From a virus: a stretch of 34,313 bases of DNA. This document shows positions 28,502 through 34,313 of the stretch, one piece after another (positions within the stretch are counted from its first letter, which is position 1; every line of letters begins with the position of its first letter). The stretch is taken from positions 1-34,313 of the IMG/VR virus record IMGVR_UViG_3300017726_000029; one strand, written 5' to 3'. Under the pieces are notes generated by a model, which saw only the letters and a program-made list of their open reading frames with translations, searched no databases and was not told the origin of the DNA. A program made the position numbers and the translations under genes.

Positions 28502-29574
28502 GATGCGTTCTCCAGTGCGGTCAGTCGGGCCTCAAGGTCGGTAATTGTCGCATTTTGCTCTTGAATTGCTTTAGTCAACACAGCCACAAGTTTTTCATAA
28601 TTAACGCCACCAGCAACCAAAGCTGTGTCGGCCTCATCGCCACTAAATACACTTTCTGCGACGAGCGGGACGAACTCTGGCATAACGCTAGAAACTTCAT
28701 CAGCAACAAAGCCAATCTCTAACTTATCGCCGTCATCATTGCGATTGTATTGTCTTGGCTGTAACTGCAAAATTTCTGATAGGCCATAAGAACAATCAAC
28801 AATATTGTCTTTCACCTGTCTTGCAGATGTGTCAAATGTTATGGCACCAGTAGAGGCGTTCCATTTCAAAGGATAGGTTCCCGCACCACTAGCAATGCCA
28901 GAATATTTCCAGTTACCATTGCTTTCGATACGCATACGTTCTGTGCCATTTGTCGCAAAAAGCATAGGATGATTCGTTCTGCCATCAATTGCCACAGCAC
29001 CCACTGCTGCTTTTATTTCAATGGCTGTGCTGTCAGTTGAGTCATCTAGCCTTATGGTTGAAATGCCTGCTCTTTCAATCTCCAAACCAGAACCGCTACC
29101 GAATGTTGGCGAAGTCGTCCCGATGCCCACGTTGCCCGACGCAACAATCGTGTCGCCTGTCCCATCCGGGTCGAGGGTGATGTCGCCATTCGTGTTAGTG
29201 CTGCTGATGGTGTTGCCGTCGATGCGGATGTTGTCCACGTTAAGCAACGCATTGACAGTCACATTTCCGCTGAACGTACCGCCTGACGACGCAGACACAG
29301 TGTCAGCCACAGTGAAGCTCTTGAAGGCATAGATGTTCACAAGACTGCCAGTCGCTGCGCCAGTGGCCAGCACGACGCTGGTGCCGTTGGTGGCTGTAAA
29401 GTCAGACGGGTCGAGAACAATACCGTTCATTACCACTTGCAGGTTGTCTGCCGTATATGACAAGGTGGCGCTGTTGTCGTCAGAGCCGCTGAACGTGGTC
29501 TGCCCAGAGGTGGCTGTGTATTCGTACAGTATCAGGCTGACAAGCCGATTTGGGTCAACACCGATGTAAGCCAT
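28498..29574 (-). CDS. Tail fibre with C-terminal peptidase S74 chaperone domain
   Basis: This 358-residue protein from ATG 29574 (GGAG upstream) has an attachment domain (residues 1-90), then repeated beta strands (TFSGNVTVNALLNVDNIRID and NVGIGTTSP). The C-terminal intramolecular chaperone starts near 245: SARQVKDNI gives the catalytic Ser250 and Lys255 with the five-residue spacing seen in endosialidase S74 domains. LQPRQYN and EIGFVADEV follow. The chaperone trimerises the fibre and then cuts itself off. The last part (ILTKAIQEQNATITDLEARL in essence) is a trimeric coiled coil. Confidence 0.92.
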   Translation of the reverse strand: MAYIGVDPNRLVSLILYEYTATSGQTTFSGSDDNSATLSYTADNLQVVMNGIVLDPSDFTATNGTSVVLATGAATGSLVNIYAFKSFTVADTVSASSGGTFSGNVTVNALLNVDNIRIDGNTISSTNTNGDITLDPDGTGDTIVASGNVGIGTTSPTFGSGSGLEIERAGISTIRLDDSTDSTAIEIKAAVGAVAIDGRTNHPMLFATNGTERMRIESNGNWKYSGIASGAGTYPLKWNASTGAITFDTSARQVKDNIVDCSYGLSEILQLQPRQYNRNDDGDKLEIGFVADEVSSVMPEFVPLVAESVFSGDEADTALVAGGVNYEKLVAVLTKAIQEQNATITDLEARLTALENAS

Positions 29575-29933
29575 TAGGTGATCTCCATAATCGTCATCGA
29601 CACGCTGACTTTGTCGGCAACTGAGCAATCAATCTGGATTTTGTCGGTTGTCTCAAGCACGACCTTGTTGCCACTTAGAAATTCCAAACTGGACCCCACA
29701 GGAATGGGTGCGTCTTTCAACAAAAACGTTGTGGTATTTGTCGCAGCCCTGCCGCCGCCAGATGTGTCGCTGACCAGCTTCACACTGGCCGTCACCTGGC
29801 TCGTGTGTACGTTGGCAAGCACCATGCCCAGCACGATGGTGGTGGTGCTGCCAGGCGTGGTGTAAAGGTCTTCAGGCGTGCCAGAACTGGCTGGCATCAC
29901 ATCATGTGACACCACTTTGAATGTGTTAGCCAT
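29574..29933 (-). CDS. Small structural protein (tail region)
   Basis: This 119-residue beta-rich protein (MANTFKVVSHDVMPASSGTP, then TTIVLGMVLANVHTSQVTAS, then SLEFLSGNKVVLETTDKIQI) matches a conserved marine phage virion protein encoded before fibres. Such proteins often form the base or collar to which fibres attach. The role is inferred from location. It overlaps the next gene by one base. Confidence 0.8.
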   Translation of the reverse strand: MANTFKVVSHDVMPASSGTPEDLYTTPGSTTTIVLGMVLANVHTSQVTASVKLVSDTSGGGRAATNTTTFLLKDAPIPVGSSLEFLSGNKVVLETTDKIQIDCSVADKVSVSMTIMEIT

Positions 29934-29945
29934 TCGTTTTCTCCT

Positions 29946-30884
29946 TTAGCCCAAGGCTATCGCTAACGCGGTGGCCTCGTTGGCCGCCTCATTGGCTGTA
30001 GTGGCACCGATATCCGACAACACTTCTGATGCAGACCGTCCTTCAATAGCCGTGCCAGCCACACGCAGGAAATCATCATCAGTCACGCCGCTGGTGAATT
30101 TTGGAACATTGTTGTTAGATATGCCTGTGTCCAACGTGGCTGTGGCTGTGATGGCTGTGCCGTTCAGCGTCATGGCATCGGCTTCGAGCGTGCCGTCAAT
30201 GTCGGCATCGCCGCTAATGTCCAGTGACCCAGCGTCCAACTCGCCGGTCAGAGTCACGTTGCGGAAACTGGCAATGTCCTTGTTGCTGTCAACGATTACA
30301 GCCTTGGATGCTGCTACCGTGCCTGCTGTAACGCCGTCAATCGCCTCTAACTCAGCCTCGCTGATGACAGCGCCAGATCCTAGCGTCAGATCACCGCCGA
30401 CAGTCAGATTGCCTGCAACAGCCGTTGTGCTGCTGGCGACAGTGCTATTTGGCGTGTGGGTGAGGTAGCTGACAAAGCTGCCGCTGATCTTGCTTCCAAG
30501 CGTCAGCACGCCGCCGTCAGCGATGTTCAGCTTGTGCTGGTCTGCATTGTCGTCGCCCTGGTCAGCCTTCAGCACGATGCCAAGTGCCGCGCCCTCTACA
30601 TTGGCTGCAATCTCAAGGCTGTCGTTTGTGCTTTCATCATACTGAATGGTGATGTCACTATTTGTGCCAAGAACGATGGTCTTGTTGTCAGGCACAGTCA
30701 GACCTTCTGCAAACGGGATTGCAGCAGTGCATGTCTGTGTGCCGTCTTTAAGTATGCAAGTGGACAGGCCCGTTGCGAACCCGTCTAGTTCTGTGTCGAA
30801 CTTGGATGCAAGGATTTTGACGCCATTGTCACGATCTGTCGTGCAGTCAAATGTGCGTGAAAACGTACCGCCGCTGAATGCCAT
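29946..30884 (-). CDS. Virion fibre-like protein with repeated beta motifs
   Basis: This 312-residue protein starts MAFSGGTFSRTFDCTTDRDN and continues with Thr/Asn/Gly-rich repeats (GNLTVGGDLTLGSGAVISEA, LDAGSLDISGDADIDGTLEA) typical of beta-helical fibre shafts. The end is helical (ATTANEAANEATALAIALG). It is probably a tail spike or fibre shaft; no enzyme motif was seen. It shares its first base with the stop of the hub gene. Confidence 0.82.
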   Translation of the reverse strand: MAFSGGTFSRTFDCTTDRDNGVKILASKFDTELDGFATGLSTCILKDGTQTCTAAIPFAEGLTVPDNKTIVLGTNSDITIQYDESTNDSLEIAANVEGAALGIVLKADQGDDNADQHKLNIADGGVLTLGSKISGSFVSYLTHTPNSTVASSTTAVAGNLTVGGDLTLGSGAVISEAELEAIDGVTAGTVAASKAVIVDSNKDIASFRNVTLTGELDAGSLDISGDADIDGTLEADAMTLNGTAITATATLDTGISNNNVPKFTSGVTDDDFLRVAGTAIEGRSASEVLSDIGATTANEAANEATALAIALG

Positions 30885-32428
30885 TAGAGTGGCCCTCCTG
30901 GTGCGAATGTATAGTGAGCGCTGATGAACGAGATTGTCTGCGTGCTGGTTGCAACCTTGATCCGCAATGCACTGGAGTAGCCTAGCCGGTTGACCGCCTT
31001 GCGCCGCTTGGTAACGCCAGCGCCAGCCGTGTCAGCATAGAAAAAGTCATCATAGGTGGCGGTATCCCACGCTGCCAGATTTGATTGAAAGGTCACAGGC
31101 GAGACATCAATCGCCGCAACGGGTGACTGATCAACGCCTACGCCGAAACTGAACACAACGTCTGTTTCACCCTCAAGCATGGGCTGCACGCTACTGAAGC
31201 GCTTCACACCGCCTCTGTCGCCGAAATAATTGTAGGCCGTAGCCAGATCACCAACAATGTTTTCGCCATTATCAGCATCACCAGTCACCTTGAATACAAC
31301 GCCGGATGCGCTGCCAAAAAACGTATCGCCATTGAACTGGCCCCAGACATGGGCTGGCAAATTTTCAAAAATGCACCACGCCCTGATAATCGGGTTGAAC
31401 ACATGCTGGTTGAAAGGGTCAGGCTCACCAGTTGGGTAGTTGAAATAGACCTTGTCACCGTCAGGGCTAACAAAGACTTGCCAGCCGGTTGATGTGCCGG
31501 TGGCCTTGACCTGACTGATGACGGTGCCGCGGATCTTCTCTGAAATGGCTGCTGCCTTGTTGCCCACAATGTCCTGGCGCACGACCTGGCTCAAAGGCAA
31601 ATAGCCCTCTTTGGTCATCACGATGACATCGCCGCCCAGCTTGGCAATGGCGCGTTTTTCATTGATCGGCTCTGCAATCCGAAACGTACCAACCAAGCTG
31701 AAATCACTGGCAGGGTTAGAACCTGAATATAGCAGCACCTCGCCGCTGGTCATTATGATGCACAGAAGGTCATCAACGCCCTCACCGCCATCAATGGTGA
31801 GCGTGTTTATCATAATGATGTTGCCGCCAAATGTGCCGACCAAGCCGACAGGGAACTTGGTAAAGTTGCCCTGAAAGGTGTCAACGGTGGCGCTGTGGTA
31901 AAAGTTCTGGCTGTCGCCAGTCCAGTAATAGACGCGGTTTTTGTGCGCGTGTACGCCGGTCAGCGTGTTTGCGTTGACGCTATCAGACAGCGTGATCGAC
32001 AAATCGCTGGCGCTTGACCCGTCCCAGCTAAAAGGCACGTTCGCCCCTGACGGCACAAAGATGGTGTGGTTGTTGAACTCAATGCTTTCTGCCCTGCCGT
32101 TGGCAAGGCCGGTTTTCTTGCTGACGGCTGTCCCGCTGTCAATCTGGTACAGCGTGCCGTTGCTGCCGATTGCCAAAAGCTGCCGGTTTGCGCCAGCATT
32201 GTGTTCCACCAGTGTTTCAACATTGCCTGTGCCAATCCCTGTGCAAAAACTGGTGTAGCCGTCGCGCAGGGTGACTTTCTCCACAGTCGGGAAAAAGTTG
32301 GACATGATCAGTGCGTCAGTCGGTGCCATTGCATCAATGCTGTCACGGCTGTTCAGACCACCCACAGGGGCTGGCACGCTGACCGCCTTGACGCGGTAGC
32401 CTCTGGAAGTTGGCAGCGCTTGCAGCAT
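30884..32428 (-). CDS. Tail stabilisation / hub protein (P22 gp10-like)
   Basis: This 514-residue protein is beta-rich with propeller-like repeats (NRQLLAIGSNGTLYQIDSGT, GVVFKVTGDAD and others). The N-terminal PAPVGGLNSRDSIDAMAPTD and NFFPTVEKVTLRDGYTSF are marks I associate with phage stabilisation proteins that close the head-tail connector, like P22 gp10 or the T7 nozzle. It follows the adaptor gene with a one-base overlap. The exact family needs a profile search. Confidence 0.8.
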   Translation of the reverse strand: MLQALPTSRGYRVKAVSVPAPVGGLNSRDSIDAMAPTDALIMSNFFPTVEKVTLRDGYTSFCTGIGTGNVETLVEHNAGANRQLLAIGSNGTLYQIDSGTAVSKKTGLANGRAESIEFNNHTIFVPSGANVPFSWDGSSASDLSITLSDSVNANTLTGVHAHKNRVYYWTGDSQNFYHSATVDTFQGNFTKFPVGLVGTFGGNIIMINTLTIDGGEGVDDLLCIIMTSGEVLLYSGSNPASDFSLVGTFRIAEPINEKRAIAKLGGDVIVMTKEGYLPLSQVVRQDIVGNKAAAISEKIRGTVISQVKATGTSTGWQVFVSPDGDKVYFNYPTGEPDPFNQHVFNPIIRAWCIFENLPAHVWGQFNGDTFFGSASGVVFKVTGDADNGENIVGDLATAYNYFGDRGGVKRFSSVQPMLEGETDVVFSFGVGVDQSPVAAIDVSPVTFQSNLAAWDTATYDDFFYADTAGAGVTKRRKAVNRLGYSSALRIKVATSTQTISFISAHYTFAPGGPL

Positions 32429-33147
32429 CAGACGGCCCCGTATCCGCTGTCAGGCAGATTGTAGCTGTATGGGCTGACCAGCAGGCGTCTGGCATCATCC
32501 AGACTGATGACCGGCGCACCGCCTGCGCGGCTGATGGCCTGCCGCAATTCAAGCTGGTACTGCCTGAAATCCTCATCATATGTCAGGCCGTGGTTCTGCT
32601 TGAAACGCCAGGTGACGCCCATCTCAATCAGTGTTTCATCAAGGATGCCAACATCTGTATCTGCTGCCATGGCGGCTTGTGAGGTGCCGCCGCTGCTTTG
32701 ATTCCAATGGCTGCTGACATACTCAAAGCCGATGCTTTCGGCTGATGTTGGTGTTGGCGTGATGTCAAACTTCAGAACATTGCTGGAAGGCTTGAAGCGG
32801 AACTTTTGCGTGATGCCTGCGCTGGCTGTGCCATACCGATCCTGCTGGAACTGCTGGGGCGTTATAGGCCCGACCATCTGATCCAGATCGGTGCGGTTAT
32901 ACATGGTGCTGCCCACAGATCGGTCATAATCAGTCGGCAGATCGTAACTCTGTGTGCCGTTGACCGTGTTGAAAGTGTGTTCCTTCAGCAGCACCGGCCA
33001 GTTGTTTGAGCGCATCAGTTGCTTGCCCTCACGGTTTATGAAGGCAAATAGCTGGCGTGCAATGGGGTCTGTGTTGCCAACAACGGTTGACGGACGTTCA
33101 AACCCTGTAAAGTCAGCTACTGCTTGGGCTATCGTCAGCAGGCTCAT
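32428..33147 (-). CDS. Head-tail adaptor protein (P22 gp4-like)
   Basis: This 239-residue protein from ATG 33147 (GAGG upstream) lies before the hub gene. Motifs: IAQAVADFTGFERPSTVVGN, LFAFINREGKQLMRSNNWPV, SYDLPTDYDRSVGSTMYN and GVTWRFKQNHGLTYDEDFRQ. This is the usual pattern of the short-tailed phage adaptor or tail tubular A protein that extends the portal. The frame is open to 33192, but the upstream bases overlap the preceding gene. Confidence 0.87.
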   Translation of the reverse strand: MSLLTIAQAVADFTGFERPSTVVGNTDPIARQLFAFINREGKQLMRSNNWPVLLKEHTFNTVNGTQSYDLPTDYDRSVGSTMYNRTDLDQMVGPITPQQFQQDRYGTASAGITQKFRFKPSSNVLKFDITPTPTSAESIGFEYVSSHWNQSSGGTSQAAMAADTDVGILDETLIEMGVTWRFKQNHGLTYDEDFRQYQLELRQAISRAGGAPVISLDDARRLLVSPYSYNLPDSGYGAV

Positions 33148-33562
33148 CTGGCACCTCTGTCTTGGTTTTTGCAGCAGCCACCTCTTTAACAAGTGATGCC
33201 TTCTGCTTGTCAGCAGCCACTTGCAGGCTGGCTATCTTGGCCAGTTCCACATACGGCTCACCGATGTTTCTAAGGGTTGTTTCTTCAGCAGCGGCAAGCT
33301 GCTCAACAGTTTCAATGTCGTTCAATTCCAACTCACAGCGGCGCGGCTCAGTCATGCCTGGTAATTCTGTGAGCGCCTTGCCCTTGGGCTTTTTCTTCTT
33401 CGCCTTCTTCTTATAAGCGGCCCAGTCGTCTGGAAAACGTGCGATATCTTCAGGCCGAACCGGCCCTTCCCACACATCGCGCACGCCAGCAATGGAAATG
33501 CGGCAAAAGTCACGCATGTCGCCATTAAGTTCGCGCGGAAAAAAAGTGCCTTTAACAGACAT
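33113..33562 (-). CDS. Head-module protein with helix-hairpin-helix-like repeat
   Basis: This 149-residue protein has a short N-terminal domain (GTFFPRELNGDMRDFCRISI, then RPEDIARFPDDWAAYKKKAK). A Lys-rich linker and a helical region follow (ELPGMTEPRRCELELNDIET and VEQLAAAEETTLRNIGEPYV) that resembles a helix-hairpin-helix/SAM-like unit (LPG...GIxTVEQLA). It lies between the decoration and adaptor genes and overlaps the latter. Related proteins are known in phage head modules, without defined function. Confidence 0.75.
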   Translation of the reverse strand: MSVKGTFFPRELNGDMRDFCRISIAGVRDVWEGPVRPEDIARFPDDWAAYKKKAKKKKPKGKALTELPGMTEPRRCELELNDIETVEQLAAAEETTLRNIGEPYVELAKIASLQVAADKQKASLVKEVAAAKTKTEVPDEPADDSPSSS

Positions 33563-33581
33563 TATAAAACTCCCGTTTGTT

Positions 33582-33617
33582 CAAAAAGAATGGGGGCAAG
33601 GCCGTCGCCCTGCCCCC
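33582..33617 (-). terminator. Intrinsic terminator after the decoration gene
   Basis: On the minus strand a 9- to 10-bp GC stem (GGGGGCA...TGCCCCC, hairpin 33617-33592) is followed by ATTCTTTTTG. It could separate the highly expressed capsid and decoration genes from the lower-demand connector genes. Confidence 0.7.
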
Positions 33618-33624
33618 TTTGTGC

Positions 33625-34098
33625 TTACAGTGGGAATGTGCAGATAATTTCCTTATCTGAAATATCCCCAGCAATAGCGCAGATGTTATCGGTGGCTGCT
33701 GATGCAACATCTAGTGTGCCATCAGCGCTGCCTGTTGGTGTCAACGGATCACCGTCAGCACCAGCCGTGAGCGCAATGGTCAGCGTTGCTACTCCAGTCA
33801 CCTGGAACCAGCCATATTGACCATCCGTCATTACTGCCTGAATTACACCCGCGCCGACCTCTACGGAATCGGACAGATCGCTAGTGGCCTTAAAGGTCTT
33901 GTAGCCATCATTTGTGTAATAATAGGCAACCTCACCAGCGACAGCCGCCGTACCAGCAGAACCAGTATCATACTGAAGATACTTATACATTCTGGTGCCA
34001 TTGGTGTCGTCAATGATCGCACCAAGCTGACCCAACTGAAACTCAGGAGTGTCAGCGACTGCTGTAGGGTCAATACCCATTACTGCTGCAATAGCCAT
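33625..34098 (-). CDS. Capsid decoration protein, putative
   Basis: This 157-residue beta-rich, acidic protein (MAIAAVMGIDPTAVADTPEF, then GTRMYKYLQYD and GEVAYYYTNDGYKTFKATSD) is encoded directly after the capsid gene, with a strong AGGAGA site. Composition and place are those of head decoration or cement proteins that bind the capsid shell. The C-terminus ends DISDKEIICTFPL. It is followed by a terminator. Confidence 0.8.
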   Translation of the reverse strand: MAIAAVMGIDPTAVADTPEFQLGQLGAIIDDTNGTRMYKYLQYDTGSAGTAAVAGEVAYYYTNDGYKTFKATSDLSDSVEVGAGVIQAVMTDGQYGWFQVTGVATLTIALTAGADGDPLTPTGSADGTLDVASAATDNICAIAGDISDKEIICTFPL

Positions 34099-34113
34099 AA
34101 CAGTTCTCCTTTC

Positions 34114-34176
34114 TTATGTATGGATCACGCCTTGGAGAGCGCGGTTTGAACAGGTCAGATTTCCTGACCAGAACAT
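34114..34176 (-). CDS. Major capsid protein, exon 2 (20 codons plus stop)
   Basis: Reading from 34176 on the minus strand gives MFWSGNLTCSNRALQGVIHT and then TAA (34116-34114). The pattern W(A/S)GNLTCSN-R-LQGV is the standard C-terminus of this capsid family and is missing from exon 1. Joining 177 to 34176 keeps the frame. The intron's last base is then G (34177), as group I introns require. This short piece would be missed by any gene caller and, on the linear contig, lies at the far end from exon 1. Confidence 0.9.
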   Translation of the reverse strand: MFWSGNLTCSNRALQGVIHT

Positions 34177-34313
34177 CGTGATGTTCGCCTTGGTTCGTTA
34201 GGCCAAGACCGCCTTGCGGCTGCTTATGCTTTCACATAAGACCAGACTATATCATCACCCTGATTACAGGGGCTGTGCGCTTCGGGTCACTTGACCCTAC
34301 TCCCTTGCGGGAT
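34177..34313 (-). ncRNA. Group I intron, 3' part (P8 to P9, 3' splice site)
   Basis: On the circle this continues from base 1 at 34267; 34268-34313 duplicates 1-46. P8 is CCCUG (4-1 and 34267) with CAGGG (34262-34258) around a UAAU loop. The P7 3' strand AUAGUC (34250-34245), within the S-type string GAUAUAGUC, pairs perfectly with GACUAU at 50-45. P9 is the CUUAUG/CAUAAG hairpin near 34240-34222, followed by a CCGC/GCGG hairpin and a CUUGG/CCAAG hairpin. The terminal G is 34177. The total intron length is 267 nt on the circle. Confidence 0.92.
34268..34313. repeat. 46-bp terminal direct repeat (right copy)
   Basis: This is identical to bases 1-46 and joins the contig into a circle. The duplicated piece belongs to the intron P7.1, P7.2 and P3 strands and should be counted once. 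Confidence 0.95.

Overview
The window is a complete temperate phage genome of about 34.27 kb. The first and last 46 bases are identical, so the linear contig is a circle cut at an arbitrary point. It has a large portal protein, P22-type connector proteins and large internal virion proteins. There is no tail sheath, tube or tape-measure gene, so a short-tailed (podovirus-like) particle is inferred. The integrase lies next to an attP that copies the 3' half of a bacterial tRNA-Asp(GUC) gene, including the encoded CCA. The mixed GC content, GTA-type holin, HlyC-like virion-region gene and small basic marine-phage proteins suggest a marine alphaproteobacterial host. That host assignment is an inference of modest confidence.

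Layout. Leftward (minus strand) from about 10660 to 1, and on across the contig ends from 34313 to 19736, runs a packaging, head, tail and lysis module. Its order in transcription is: cysteine-rich protein, small terminase, a 776-aa polyvalent-type protein, large terminase, portal, HlyC-like acyltransferase homologue, three small or virion-linked proteins, scaffold, major capsid protein, decoration protein, connector proteins, fibres (one with a peptidase S74 chaperone), internal virion proteins, an EF-hand membrane protein, holin, T4-type lysozyme and four tiny basic proteins. The module ends in the attP region, where there is a strong terminator. A minus-strand early module (14566 to 11127) holds a Cro-like regulator, a VRR-NUC nuclease, zinc-finger proteins, a queuosine-precursor (YhhQ/VUT) transporter, a possible T-fold protein and a DpdA/TGT-like base-exchange enzyme. 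A plus-strand operon (14673 to 18255) carries the repressor, a PD-(D/E)XK exonuclease, an ERF annealing protein and an excisionase-like protein, closed by a terminator. The integrase (minus strand) faces that terminator. One isolated plus-strand gene (10796-11098) has its own promoter and operator.

Main discoveries. (1) The major capsid gene is split by a 267-nt group I intron that spans the contig ends. All core helices P1-P9, including P7.1/P7.2, can be paired by eye, and the 20-residue C-terminal exon lies at 34114-34176. (2) The DpdA-like enzyme and precursor transporter suggest 7-deazaguanine modification of phage DNA fed by salvage rather than synthesis. (3) The HlyC-family protein keeps the catalytic Asp but has Tyr where HlyC has its catalytic His. 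(4) attP is flanked by tandem 11-bp repeats, three on one side and two on the other, which look like integrase arm sites. No DNA polymerase, primase or helicase gene is recognisable, so replication probably relies on the host.
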